From positions 7,750,001 through 7,814,000 of the forward strand of contig NC_052138.2 in the NCBI RefSeq assembly GCF_016086655.4: 64,000 bases of DNA, given 5' to 3'. The translations under genes and the position numbers were made by a program. Source of the stretch: Lepeophtheirus salmonis. Its lineage: Eukaryota > Arthropoda > Copepoda > Siphonostomatoida > Caligidae. Shown here in pieces: positions 36,147 to 48,826 of the stretch. Numbering within the stretch: position 1 is the stretch's first letter; each line of letters opens with the position of its first letter. The notes below the pieces were generated by a model that worked only from the letters and a program-made list of their open reading frames with translations, was not told where the DNA came from and did no database searches.

Positions 36147-38177
36147 GTGATTACTCATTAATCACAGAAAGCCAGAATTCGTCAAGTAATATTGAATCAA
36201 ATTCGGTTTTTAGTATTAATACAAAGTTCAATAAGCGCATATTCATATAAGACTACCGATGATTAGCTGAGGTGGTAAAAGGTGCGTATCAAGTTATGTT
36301 TCGGTGAGGCATTATCTTTGGGAAATACTTTTTAAAATGATCCAGATGAAACTTATAAAAAACATATCTGATTCATCATTATAAGTTTTGATGTTACTCA
36401 AAATAATGTCAATTTCAATTATTTTCTTTTTTGGAAATCATGGTGTAAACCTCCGTTGTGTCCTGCGACACTACAGGTGCCGTGACCTCTCATTTAGGAA
36501 CTATTGCTGTAATCAACATCTTTTACGGTTAATTAAGCATATGAATCTGTAAAGGAAAGGGTGAATCTTACTACAAATTAATGGATAAACATCATTTTTT
36601 ACTAGAAATGGGTTAATGAAAACCTCTTACATTATTTAATTTTATCTTTTTTTTCTTCATGTGAGAGTAAATCATGCCTACGGTACAACGACATTGACGG
36701 TGGTATATGGTACGGTACATAATCCAAATTTATTTTCTAATTGGTGGTTTTAATAAATAAAGTGTATAATTATGTTGTTTTCTTAATATTTAATCATATA
36801 TATTGTTTTGTATTCTTCATCCATAATAAAAACTTTTAAATATCAGTTACTTACAAGAGAACCACAAAGTTATTCAAGATTATTCAAAGAATTAAAAGCC
36901 AAGACAAACCAAATTTCTTTTTTATATTCACAAGGAAATAACGAATTTTTATTAATCAGAGCAATAAAAACTCAAGAGCTAAATTGAAATAAGTTTGATG
37001 TTATAAAATATTGAGTCAACCACTTCTTTGGCAATATTTATTTTCGACGGCAAAACGCACGTTCCTCATTATCCAACGTAGGAAAGCGTCTGTACTTCCC
37101 AAAAAAACTTGCCTCTAGATTGAAATCACGTTACTACTTTTACAGCCTGATCGCCACACATAGAAAGGAATTTATGTCGTAGCACCCTGTAAATATATGC
37201 AAATATTCAGCGACCTTTCTTTTCTAGTTTATGATGGTTAATATTTGCAGGTTGAAAAGTATAAACTTTTATGTTAAAGAAAATGGAACACTAAATATAA
37301 ATATTTGCTGCTCAAATTAGTTTATTTCAAAAGTTTAAAATGATTTATATAAACAAATTGTTAGTATTTTTATATATAGTATAAAATTAATTGATTCTAA
37401 CACACTTTTATTCTCCATCATGATACTTAACAGCAATTAAAATAGACTAAACTTTATGAAGTTTTGAACCCAGATTGAAATGTGGTATTAGTTGTTTTTT
37501 GACCAGATTCAGATTTTTCAGACAAAGGCCATTACGTTTTTTGGTGGGATAAGCTATTTTGATTCAAAGCTATTTAAGCCTTTGTTATTGAAGATGGAGA
37601 TAAATGGTAAAAATGCCAAATATTTATCAACGTATTTCTATTATGTTGTTTTCATGTAGAGGATTTGAGTTATCTTTGTTTCAATAAGAAAATTAACGTC
37701 CTAGTTTCAAAAACTCATAGCTCCAAGGAGAATGAATAAAAAAACAGTAAAAATACTTTATCTGACGGGTGAAAATTTCGATTGAAGATTCTTTTTCAGA
37801 CACCATCTATATTTTTATAAAATTTGGGATAAAGTCATCACAAGAGTTCAATGCTATAACTTTTTTTTTCGGAGAATTGAAACAAGAAAAGTCCCTTAAT
37901 GTATTCAAGAGCTAAAAGTGGGAGGATCATAGTGGTATAATCCAGAAAACATGAAAGATCAAAGTAAATCTATCTTTTGAATGGAATCAAGGATCTTTGT
38001 GTGTCAAAAAGAATCTTTGTGTGTTAAAAAGACAACAAACTTACTCTCCTATCTAAAACTAACATTCGCATGACTAAATTAAAAAAAAAAGTGGGATTTT
38101 TATTAATCATGAAAAGACAGATCAAAATCAATTTATGATTTGTTGAAATACTATATTTAGCATTATTTTTTTATCCA
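36147..38177. other. Intergenic; nothing recognised
   Basis: No supported gene or named repeat. Confidence 0.4.
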
Positions 38178-38333
38178 ATAGATCGTCCTTTACAAGCAAT
38201 AATCTCTTCCACACACCGGTGAACAAAATGGCAGCTCTTGACGTGAAGACCATGTCCATGACGTACCACGCTGTGTTGATGGCAGCTTGGAGATCATCCA
38301 AATTTGGAGGATATGTGACTCGAATATTTTCTT
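38178..38333 (-). pseudogene. Tc1/mariner-type transposase relic, C-terminal end
   Basis: On the - strand from 38333: ENIRVTYPPNLDDLQAAIN, TAWYVMDMVF, then after a frameshift SCHFVHRCVEEIIACKG. This follows the C-terminal pattern of Tc1/mariner-type transposases (P...LDDLKAAI..AW..M....V...C..F..RVE..I...G). It is isolated, frameshifted and lacks the catalytic part. Confidence 0.65.
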
Positions 38334-39283
38334 AAAGAATTAAAACAAAAAAATTATTACGTAAGTTCAAGAGGAGCAGAATAAATATGATATTTTTAAT
38401 ATTAACATTAACAACATTAGTTTGTGTTGTCAACACAATAAAGTTTGTTATTATTATAGTTAACCCGTTATAATTCAATTTATCATGAAAACCTTTAATG
38501 AATTTAAGAACCAAAATGTAATATTTTGTATTCATGAGGTTGAGTGTGATAAACAAAATAACTATTCATACTACATGAGTGGCAACTTGTATACTTTAAT
38601 TGAAAAAGAAAAAGGAAATAAGAAAACTAAAGGACCAACTTAAAAGTGAACACATTAATCAAATGCACTAAATCTTGATTAAAAGTAGACAAATTTACGA
38701 AATATTTCAAAAAAATACATTTTTAGAAAAACACAAAATTGCATTTATTTTGAAAAATGTTAAGGCATACAAAAAAGTTAGTTAACAAATTTAAAGTAAT
38801 TTTATACAATTTGGGGTATACAGAACCCCAAAGGAAAAGTGATTTTCATAATAGAAATGGTATTTTTATTTTTTGTTTAAAGAATAATAATTAGTAAATA
38901 ATGTTATTTTAATTCCCTAAGGCATTCATTACACGATTTCCATAATTCAATTTCGTATTTCATTTAATTACTTTTCTAATAATAGAAAAAAAAATCGACT
39001 GTCGTAAAATAAGAAGTTATTTGCTATGCAGTGAGAATTCCTTGTATAATCCATGAATTACTTAACATCTCCTTAAACTATTCACTTTTAAAATCAAACA
39101 ACCATTTTATTATAACCCTTACGATTCTTATCAAATGAATTATTTTATTTCATTGTTTAGGTGTAACATGAATTACTTTATTTGTAAATGTAAAGCTATC
39201 TATAGAAGAAAGCAGGTTCATCAATAAAAGATAAATATGATGAACAAGGAAGGAACTGACGGTATAATATGACTATAACTATG

Positions 39284-39437
39284 CAGGGGCGTCTCCAGCA
39301 TTATATTTAGGGGGGCTTTGTAATTGGAAAACATTTTGAGAAAAAATGAATATTGAATTTTCTAGTAACAAGCAAAAAAATCCTTAATTTGGGGGATTTG
39401 CTAGAGCCATCTAGCCCACCAACAGCGGATGCCCCTG
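39284..39437. mobile_element. Small MITE-like element with CAGGGGC ends
   Basis: The left end reads CAGGGGCGTCTCC and the right end, on the opposite strand, CAGGGGCATCCGC. The outer seven bases match perfectly as inverted ends over a 154-nt element. Short length, no coding capacity and CAGGGG ends suggest a non-autonomous DNA transposon, possibly hAT-type. I could not identify a clean 8-bp target duplication in the flanks (left ...TAACTATG, right TTATGTCA...). Confidence 0.5.
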
Positions 39438-39801
39438 TTATGTCATGGATACTCCTCAAGAAATGCTTTCTTTTGACGAGATTTAAACAGAGCTTCTTAT
39501 CTTCCATATTCACAAATAATGGAGATATGGGAATAGAAGTTAGATATAAAAAATATATGATACATTCTAATTAAAAAATTTATTTCCCCAACTCCACATA
39601 CAACAAGTTTTAATTGATAAATTGTATCTATGCCTGCAATCAACAGCTGGTTCAATTTGATTTCCAACCCTTCACTCTAGTAGTCCTTTTTTGATTGACT
39701 AAGATATATTAATTGGTACTGATCAAATAACTAATCAAGCTGTCTATATAGTTAGATTTTATAACTTTATTCAAATAAATAAGGCAATATCATATAAATT
39801 T

Positions 39802-40338
39802 TTAAGAGTGATAGACAGGAGCTGGCTTGTAGACAGGGGCAGGCTTGTAAGGAGCTGGAGCAGCATGGTAGACGGGAGCGGGCTTGTAAGGAGCTGGAGC
39901 AGGGTGATATGGCTCGTATTTAGCCTCTCCGGAGTAGGTAACGTCAGCAACATAGCCAGAGTAAGCATCAGCAACGTTGTAGGATACAGTTTGGATGCGA
40001 CCGTCGGGAAGGGCAACAGAGTACTTTCCGTTGGTTGAGTATCCATCACGGGCCTCATCAGCTCCAAAGTTGAGTCCAGCATATTCATCACTGACAGCGT
40101 ATTGGTATTGGTAGGCTGCGGGTTCTTCCTTGTAGGTAGGAGCTGCGTGGTATGGTGCCGGTGCTGGGTGGTATGGAGCAGGGGCTGGGTGGTATGGAGC
40201 TGGTCTGTAGGGGTCAGCAGGAGCAGACATGGTAACAGCCAAAAGAGCAGATACGACGACAAAAGACTGTAAAAAAGGAGAAGGTTAATTCACGATCCAC
40301 ATTTGAGGATTTGATTTGCATTCGTTACTTACCTTCAT
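39802..40338 (-). CDS. RR-type cuticle protein (SAPADPYRP subtype)
   Basis: On the - strand the exons are 40338-40333 (Met-Lys) and 40266-39802; the 66-nt intron is 40332-40267 with GTAAGT/TTACAG borders. The product is 156 aa. Signal peptide MKSFVVVSALLAVTMSA, spacer PADPYRPAPYHPAP, then YKEEPAAYQYQYAVSDEYAG and an intact RR domain with STNGKYS where most copies have STQGKYS. The tail is PYKPAPVYHAAPAPYKPAPVYKPAPVYHS. The polyadenylation signal is TTTATT at 39766-39771 (AATAAA on the sense strand). It is the first gene after the gap and its promoter is complete. Confidence 0.93.
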
Positions 40339-40391
40339 GTTGATTGAATTGTAGTTATAAAACTAATGTCTTTATTCTTGATACTATGAGT

Positions 40392-40471
40392 ATTTATACG
40401 CATTCAAAAAAGAAGAAGAACTCCATTCACGCAGACCCTGTCTAAATATTTATTATTATTGTTGGGCGTGG
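40392..40471 (-). promoter_or_regulatory. Family promoter of the 39.8 kb copy
   Basis: In sense order: CCACGCCC at 40471-40464, GGTCTGCGTGAA at 40437-40426 (one change in the second box) and TATAAAT at 40398-40392 in GCGTATAAATACTC. Same order and spacing as + strand copies. Confidence 0.74.
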
Positions 40472-43400
40472 ATTGCAATAGAGCATCACTAAGGTCTTTT
40501 CGTCGACAGTACATATGTAGAAGATAAAATCATTAGGATATTTTCATTCACATTCTTCGATGTAACAAATTTTAAAAAACACAATATTTGATAAAGTAAT
40601 CAGAGTGTTTGTAAATTCATTTAATAATTTTACGTGGAATTATCCTAACATTCAATAAGTATTGAGCTTTGAGTTAATGCTAAATATTTTTAAGAGAAGA
40701 TTGATTGTAAAGTTAATTAGTTTGCAGAACAAAATGGATCCAAAGTAGAATTTGAGCTTCATCATCCAAGTTAGAAAACTTTTGTTTTGAAAATATGAAT
40801 GTATCTAACAATGATTTAACATTATATATATTCCAGAAGTGGTTCTTAAAATTCAAATATGTAATACTATATCAGGTATGGACAATTATTTTTTCGTTGA
40901 GGGCACCTAAAAAAACATTTTTGAGGACCGGTTCAAGTACAACCAATGTACTGTATACACACATATAACATTTTTTGACAAGATTATAAAATTCGTCTAT
41001 ATTATAATGGGCATGAACGTTGTTTGCTTATATTAGTTTGTAAACAAAGCAACAGAAAATGGTGCGGTCTTGAGGGAAAATAATACAACTTCCCGAATGA
41101 TAAAATTCATGGCATTACCTCACATGACACATAGAAATAACATGTTGTATTTTATTGTCAGCTGGCGAATTTTGGGATTATTTTTTCCTCATCAGTGTCC
41201 TGAACGTTGATTGATTGAATAGGAACTGGTTCTTAGCTGTGAACAATTTTGAACATTTATTAAAATATCATTCCGAAAGAATTTGCTAACTACCAACTGA
41301 TTTTGGGCCTTCTTCGCAGCATGCGTCATTTTTTATAAGGACTAGTTTAAATAACAAAACTGATTCATTAGTCCATGATGAGATGTCAAGAGCAAATTTT
41401 TCCATCCAATCAAAATCTACGAGGTCTGAGGTAATATGGTTCTTATTGTCAACTTAAAAAAATCCATGATTTTTTGCATTCCATCACTTTTGCATGGGTT
41501 GTAATAATGAATATATATTTCGTTATGCTAAATATGTAACATTTGAGTGTCGTTCAACCATCTCCCTTGACGCATAATCTTTTGAGTAAAATTGTAAATT
41601 TCTCAAAATTTGCATACATTTATATTTTAAAACAAATAAAACGATAAATAAATGACAATTATTGTCGATAAAGTGTTTTTTAATACAATAAATCTGCTTT
41701 TATAAAGCAAAGTTTATACTTTTGTCTGTCTGAATATATGAAAACAAGTCACAGATTTCACTGTATCAAGTCTCCTTGTTGAAAATCATATAAATATTTT
41801 GGTATCAGAAATAATACTGTGGTCGTATAATAAAATATTGCTGACATGTGTGAAAATAAAAAGAGCACATTTTCTGTTTGTTTTTTGTGTTTGGTCTTTT
41901 ATGTAATTTATAATTCATGGAATTTTTTAGCAAATGTTAAGATTTGAATTAAATATAGAGGTTGCTATGTTAAATGATTTTTTTTTCATTTTGTTAGTGA
42001 ATTTTCTAATGACTAAAGTATTAATCCATCCAAGTATATCTTTTTGTCCAAACTCATATTATTATTTCTTACATACTTCAGGACAGAATACATATGAATA
42101 ATTGATATAAGAATAAGAAGTTACATGTGAGTGTGCTAATAAAAAACGGAGCGTAAATCTTATAATTTATTGGGTAGTTTATTTTCTATATTATTAAAGC
42201 AAAATTTATCTTATAGCCGACGCCTAATTACTCTTGGCAATGTGGATACTACCCCTGGTACTATCTAATTAATATTAAAGCTACAAAACTACCCAAAGAT
42301 ATATTTATGATAACAGCCAAAGTTAGTTTTGTAACTTTATTTTAATAAAATAAAATTGTAGATATCAAATACTGCTAGTCTACCTAGTCTATACCCCTAG
42401 TCTATAGTGTATTTTACCATCGTTTAAGGAACTCTCCAATTCCAGCATTCAGAGAAAAACATTTTTTTAGAAGAGATCAAAAATACGAACAACATTTTGT
42501 ATTTGATTTATTTGGGAGTTAGTTTGCCTTAGACACGTTAAAATTTAGCATATCATATTTATAATCTATTTATAGATTATACTACCCTGGGGCAATTACA
42601 TAGGTCGTTGGGAAATGGTTGCATCAGTTAAACTATCTCGATTGAGTTAGGAGTTAAGGAAAATAAAATGAAAAATATTTTGGAAAAACAAAAAGAGCCT
42701 TTTGAAAATGTTGAATGATTAATTTTTAATGCATTACTGCAGACCAAGATTTAATAAAGCTGTATTATATCTCTTAATTAATTTTATAGATTGAATAAAT
42801 TCAGTACCTACATGGCTTTTGATGGTTCGGTCAACACTAACAAACAAATTTCTGTGAATTTTTAATATAGCATATAAAAGAATACATAATAAACTGGAAT
42901 TATCACATGGTAGAGGGTAAACCCCATCCTAAAATCAAATTGAAAGATGTATCTTAATTTATTCTAAAGCTATGTTCGATTAAGCATCTTTTACGTTTTG
43001 TGCTTTCTTGCCCTTGACCTTTAAAAATGTTATCGCCTCGTATTGTGACCATACCTAATTTTTGTACTAAGTTTAGTCAAAATCGATCTGTAACTTTGCC
43101 GTAATCTTCGTTGCCGGAGTTAACAACACCGTAGAACTAGCAACTCTTGTTACCACTAATCTATATTGCTGAAACTTACAATTTCTAACATTTCTCATCA
43201 ACTGCATGATTACAAAATCAGTTTTTATCCAATATCTCGAAGAAAAGTTGAAAAAGTTTTTATTACTTTTTTGCAACAATGTGTGTTATATTACATGATT
43301 GTGATGTAACTTTGTTGGTAAATATTATTTGATGTTGTAGAACATGAGCCAGCTGCAACCATTCTTTATTTCAATTGCCTACTTTATCGAAGCTGAACTA

Positions 43401-44922
43401 CGTGAGAACTGTTGAAACTACATATTTAAACAGTTTGACTGGTATATTGCATCTTAAAACATTTTAACTTCAAAATATTTATTTTACCCTATACATATGA
43501 AACCTTTAGAATTACATTTCCTTTCTTAATTTATTTAAAACCTTAACCATACCGGTGAAAGTCAACGGAGAGTCCGTACTTGGACTCCAGGATGACCAAT
43601 GTCCAGCTATGTGCAACATATTAAAATTAATAAAATATAAGTAGTGAAACACTTAAATTAGCTTGTGCCAATTTTTTTCACTTCATAGAAAATGCTACTT
43701 TTCCTAATGACGTGTCCTATTTTTCTCTCCTCGCAGAAATAAATCTGCTTATTGTTGTGTCAGTCTGATATGTTACTGGAGACTACAGTCCTGTCGATTT
43801 CTGTCTCGTTTCGGTTCTAGTTCAGTTCTGCATATCAATCCTAAAATCTAAAAGTTCGTTATATGATGATGTAAATCAATTTTGTTTTAATCAGTTTTAG
43901 TACTGATATTCTGAAGGACCGACAGGATTAAGGACCGATCCTATGGACTAATAGGACCATTCCTAAGACTGGACTTGAGCAACAAAATAAGGATTTACAT
44001 AACAATTACTCTGTTAATTTAATAAAGGGCGGGAGGAGTTATGTATTTTTGAAGGTTGTATTGATAGTATATGGGGTAATTCTTGGGTTCCTCAACGACT
44101 AGTGGACAAACAAGTTGTCTACAGTAGCCATTTCAAAATATAACGATTATGTGATCTTTTCTTCCCCACTTGAAAATATAGTTTCGGTATCGAATTAATA
44201 AAAATGATTGCATAAATAACAAAATATTATTGTTTTTAAATTATATAATGAATACATTCTCAAATAAGATTAATTTCAAAAAACAAAATTGCTCAGTTCA
44301 ACTCTAGATTTTTTATTCATGCTTAGACACACTACATTTGGAAGTAGTGCAGGATAACCCACTCGAAAATCAAAAACTACATAATCTATATCAATAAATC
44401 GTTTGCATACAAAGTACAAATTTATTTGTGAATTATTGCTCCAAATTCCTAACTCTGTTGTATATTTATTCATGTATACTAAAATCTTAATTAGCATTCT
44501 AAATTGTTCTATTTTTTTTTGCAGCAATGGAATTTAACATAATGTTAAAGAAGTCATTTTCCTTAATTTGTTAAAAATATTTTTTTAAATAAAATTTTAA
44601 TGCTGTTGATCTTCAAATTCATACATAAAATCCATTTCATATCTCAGCCTTATTTTTCATTATCAAAAAATAAAAATCAATCAGTAATAAAAAGGATAAA
44701 ATAGGTTTCTGCGTCTTGTTTATGTTTGTAAATGCATTATCTTTGCTGATCAGAGTTAAATATTACCAGATAGGCACTGCACAAAAATGGGGACCAAGGG
44801 GTTTTAAACTTTCTCCATTTCGAGAATTTAAAAATCATATAGCAACCAAAAAATATATTGGACCAAAAACCCAAAAAAATATTTAGTTTTTTTCTATATT
44901 AGATTTTATAAATTTATTTAGC
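40472..44922. other. Long intergenic stretch; possible old repeats only
   Basis: No gene supported over 4.4 kb. About 43000-43135 has AAGTTTAGTCAAAATCGATCTGTAAC followed by GCCGTAATCTTCGTTG, a pattern I recall from 3' ends of invertebrate RTE-like retroelements. About 43780-43980 is rich in GGACCGA/GGACTG phrases. Short open frames here (such as 43073-43279 and 44276-44527, - strand) are not supported. Confidence 0.35.
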
Positions 44923-44978
44923 ATAAATAAATAAATTATTTATCATTGGAAAATAGTAATACAATGCCGGAAAGATGC

Positions 44979-45494
44979 TTAAGCGTGGTAGACGGGAGCA
45001 GGCTTGTAGACAGGGGCAGGTTTGTAGGGAGCTGGAGCAGCATGGTAGACGGGAGCGGGCTTGTAAGGAGATGGTGCAGGGTGGTATGGTTCGTATTTGG
45101 CCTCTCCTGAGTAAGTGACGTCAGCAACATAGCCAGAGTAAGCATCAGCAACGTTGTAGGATACAGTTTGGATACGACCGTCGGGAAGGGCAACAGAGTA
45201 CTTTCCTTGGGTGGAGTATCCATCACGGGCCTCATCAGCTCCAAAGTTGAGTCCAGCATATTCATCTCTGACAGCATATTGGTATTGGTAGACTGGGGTC
45301 TTCCTTATAGGTAGGAGCAGGATGATATGGAGATAAGGAGCTGGGTGGTATGGAGCTGGTCTGTAGGGATCAGCAGGAGCAGACATGGTAACAGCCAAAA
45401 GAACAGATACGACGACAACAGACTGTAAAAAATTAGAAGGTTAATTCATGATTTACATTTGAGGACTTAATTTTCAATTGTAACTTACCTTCAT
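44979..45494 (-). CDS. RR-type cuticle protein with compensated frameshift in spacer
   Basis: On the - strand the exons are 45494-45489 (Met-Lys) and 45422-44979; intron 45488-45423 (66 nt). The product is 149 aa. Signal peptide MKSVVVVSVLLAVTMSA and PADPYRPAPYHPAP are in frame. Then about a dozen codons read YLHIILLLPIRKTP because of indels before and after that cancel. In the other frame the same bases give the usual PAPTYKE-like spacer. From VYQYQYAV the RR domain is normal except VRDEYAG for VSDEYAG. Tail PYKPAPVYHAAPAPYKPAPVYKPAPVYHA. AATAAA (sense) is at 44928-44923. The chitin-binding domain is intact, so it could be functional with an altered hydrophobic spacer. Confidence 0.85.
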
Positions 45495-45547
45495 TTTGGT
45501 TTAATTGGAGTAATAAAACTGATGTCTTGTTTCTTGATGCTTTTAGT

Positions 45548-45683
45548 ATTTATACGCATTTTTTTAAATAAAAAAACTACTTACGCAGCCTATATTTTTG
45601 TAGGGCGTTGAGTTAAACAGAACAGCACTAGGATTTGTTAACGCAAGTTATTAAGGGGAAGAAAAATGTACTTCCTCTCCACA
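45548..45683 (-). promoter_or_regulatory. Family promoter of the 45.0 kb copy, variant boxes
   Basis: In sense order: GTGTGGAGAGGAAGTACATTT from about 45684, TTGCGTTAACAAATC, then CAACGCCC at 45610-45603 (one change from CCACGCCC), CTGCGTAAG near 45589 and TATAAAT at 45554-45548. It shares the distal GGAGAGGAAGT module with the 26.1 and 31.1 kb copies. Confidence 0.68.
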
Positions 45684-45689
45684 CTTATT

Positions 45690-46560
45690 CTACTTTTTAG
45701 TATATTAAATTGATATCTAATTTTAAAAAAATTTTATAGCAAAATCAAGCTAACAAACATTTTTTTCATTTTTATGGTAATGACATAATATTTTACTCTT
45801 ATTGAGAGGCAAATTCCGAAAGGAATCAATCTTTGCTCATTTGTAAAGCAATATTTTAGCGTAAAAGTGTAATATATGAAGATGAAATATCCTTAAATGA
45901 ATTATTTTATGCAAGTTTTCTTCCTGCTTGTAGTTAAAATGCGCATATTATATATATTTAACGGTTTTCTAGAAAAATGTTTTAATTCAAAAATTAGCTC
46001 TACTTTAATTGATTTTCAAATTTTAAATAGAATTAGGAAATTCAATAGAAAAGTAGATTTTACGAGAGTGATTAACATGATAACTTATGTTGTTGGAAGA
46101 TTTGAAGCTCATCTTCAGCGACTTGGAACTTGAACTGGACGTAAGACCATACAAAAGTTGCAATTCATTAAACAAATTATTTATATATTTAAAATTAAAT
46201 GAAATATAATTTTAGTACTGGAATTTTGAAAATAGGTATGTTTGGATATTACTGTAAAGGTGATTTATATATAATTTTAGGCTCTTTTTAAATTACATCA
46301 TAAATATTTTTGGATATATTTTACTACAATTTAGACCCAAATTCAAAATCTGTCTTTATATTTCTTCTAGCACGTACATTTTTTAAGATGGAGCTAGTTT
46401 TGTTTTTTTATAAGGCTTCTTATTTATTTGTAGTAAATCATTAATTTTGATTAAGTTTCCTTATTTCTAAATGATATTTTATAATAAAAAATGGATCTAT
46501 GAGTCTCAAAATTTGTAGACAGATCCCCTTGTTATTTTTCTAAAGTATAGTCCTTCTGCA
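45690..46560. other. Intergenic; nothing supported
   Basis: A 78-codon frame at 45897-46133 begins hydrophobic but shows no family signature and sits in AT-rich DNA; not called. Confidence 0.4.
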
Positions 46561-46573
46561 AAACCATAATAAA

Positions 46574-47407
46574 ATGATATCCGTTCCCATTGCTCATTCT
46601 GTCCATTTAAAAGAGACATATGACAATAAAGAAATACTTCTAACACAATTAAATATAACAGATATCAATGGAAAATCAGTGGATATCTCTTATCGATATG
46701 CTTTCAGAATTTACCAAATTTTTGTTGTTTCCTATGTCTGTGTGACAGTTTGTAATTATGGTAAATTAATCCAGAAGTTACTTACATCTTTGATCGACAT
46801 GTGTCCTAGGAACAAGCAGTATACAGTCTGTCCCTTTAGTTGATCTAAAAAAAACATCTTCCACCTCTCCTCATTAAACTTGGTTTAACAAATAATTTTG
46901 TAAAAACTACGGATAAAGTATATGCTGAAAGGTTCCAATACTTTTCAATCAAAGTTTCAAAGGTTAGTGCAGCAAAGTTGAAACAGGGAATTTTTGTTGG
47001 ATCACAAATAAGGGAGGTTTTGAATGAGAATGAATTTCAAAAAAGCCTTACGTCTACAGGAATTGAAGGTTTGGTTGGCTTTCAAATGGATATGTGGAAA
47101 TTTCTTGGGAAAAAGAAGTCACCAGCGCATAAAGATGGAGTCTAGAACTTGCCTGATGCTTACAAAGTACTTGAGTACGAAATGTAGTTGAAAATACATT
47201 TCCTGCATTCCTACTTCTATTTCTTCCGCGAAAACATTGTTGCAGTAAGGACAAACAAAGAGAGCGATTTCACCTAGATATTCGCACAAGGAAGAATGGC
47301 TACCAAAGATTTTGGAATGAAAGCATGATGGCAGTACATTTTTGGATGCTGTATTGTGACAATCCACCCAAAATATACAAAAGGAAAACTCATTCACAAG
47401 GCTTCTA
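46574..47407 (+). pseudogene. Relic of a repetitive arthropod gene family of unknown function
   Basis: In successive frames this reads SVPIAHSVHLKETYDNKEIL, a gap, then KLGLTNNFVKTT, KLKQGIFVGSQIREVLNENE, FLGKKKSPAHKDGV, LPDAYKVLEYEM and LKIHFLHSYFYFFRENI. I recall the same series (IPVAHS.H.KE.Y, LPPLHIKLGLMKNFVKA, K.G.FVGPQIR, FLGN.K...Y, L...Y...GC.MSLKIHFLHSHLDFFPEN) from a multicopy family in arthropod genomes that behaves like a mobile-element gene. Several stops and frameshifts (for example after HKDGV and EYEM) make this copy dead. Its original function is unknown to me. Confidence 0.6.
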
Positions 47408-48765
47408 ATAAATCACATTTATGTATATTGTTGTTTTGTTTTCCAAAATTAGACAATTTTCTTAAAGTTTGATCTATGACCTATAAAAAAAGTATAAAAA
47501 TTTCAAACCACTGTATTTTGAAAAATCTGCTAGCTACAAGAAAAAAAAAAAAAATCAGCGTATAAAATACGTTTTATAAAATGTTATGAAGTTCGTGATG
47601 AAAAAGCAAGTTTAATTTTGTTGGCCCGTGATATTTTTATACAGTAACCTTTTTCCTTAATAAGTTTTTGAACATTTTCAATCCCAAATAACTCGTTTTA
47701 TGGGCGTGACAAATTTTTATAAAATGACAATCGAAAAAAAGCTTATATTTGATTAAAATTCAGATCTTCACTCACAAAGACCATCCAAAGCAACATTGAC
47801 AGGCTCAAGCCTCTATGTCACTACTAGGCACTATTTATTAATGGTTTTCTAGTTGAAATGATCCCATTCAGCCGATTATATGGAATTCAACAAATCAACC
47901 CAACGATAATGTCTTCGTTGTTCATCTTCTTAAACATCTGGATGCTCTAGTTCACGGCGATCTTAGATACTTCAAAGACTTTTACAATTTCAATAATTTT
48001 ATGTTGGTTTTTTTTTTCTGAGGGACAGAGATCGATATTGGCTATTTCAATTTTGTGAATTTGCCATTCACTTTAGAGACCATAACCCAAATCTGATGCA
48101 TCAATCGTCTGAGAGCAACATTAAAGCGCATAAAGCTCAAAAACAATAGTAATTTTTTTATGGCTTTTTATGAAACATATGTCACGGTTTATTAAATGTT
48201 CTCTATCTGTAAATCCACCAATTTTCAAAATAAAAATATTAATTTTGGTTCAATTCTATTTTGCCAGGTCATCTAGGTTATCAGAGAGATCCTCTCTGCT
48301 TCAAGTTTTTCCAAAATATTATCATTTACAATTAAGTGTATTAAATAACTACCTAATTGAAAAATTAGTCAAATAAATAATATATTAATATTACTTAATG
48401 CATCTATGATAAATATTGGAGAGTCAAACACACTGAATTTATGAAATGTGTTAACTTTTTCACTATTTGAGCCACAATATTGGAATATTTTGGGTATTTA
48501 ATAATGTCATAATATTTTGATAAATCTCTTTGATCACGGTCACATGGAAGATTGTGCTAATTGCATTATTTTAAAACATTCATTTAGCTGAATATAATTT
48601 TTCATAAAATAGAAATATGTGTGCAAATATATCAACACATTCATTTTTAATAATAAAAATCGTCAAATATCAAGGTAGAAACGATTAATAGCCATTTGTA
48701 AGTACCCTAAACAAAAAATAATTTATATCAACTCACTAATGAGATAAGAGATCAAATAAGTTTTT
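47408..48765. other. Intergenic, AT-rich; nothing recognised
   Basis: No supported feature apart from A- and T-runs. Confidence 0.45.
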
Positions 48766-48826
48766 AATATATTTATTAAGCATAAATAAATTAATTAAGG
48801 AACAAATATTTATAGAAGAATGTAGA

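Noticed and set aside
35973..36158. Open frame spanning the run of N
   Set aside because: It is open only because N codons are read through the assembly gap.
47054..47397. Two - strand frames of 66 and 92 codons
   Set aside because: They are antisense shadows of the + strand relic at 46574-47407, whose motifs explain the region.
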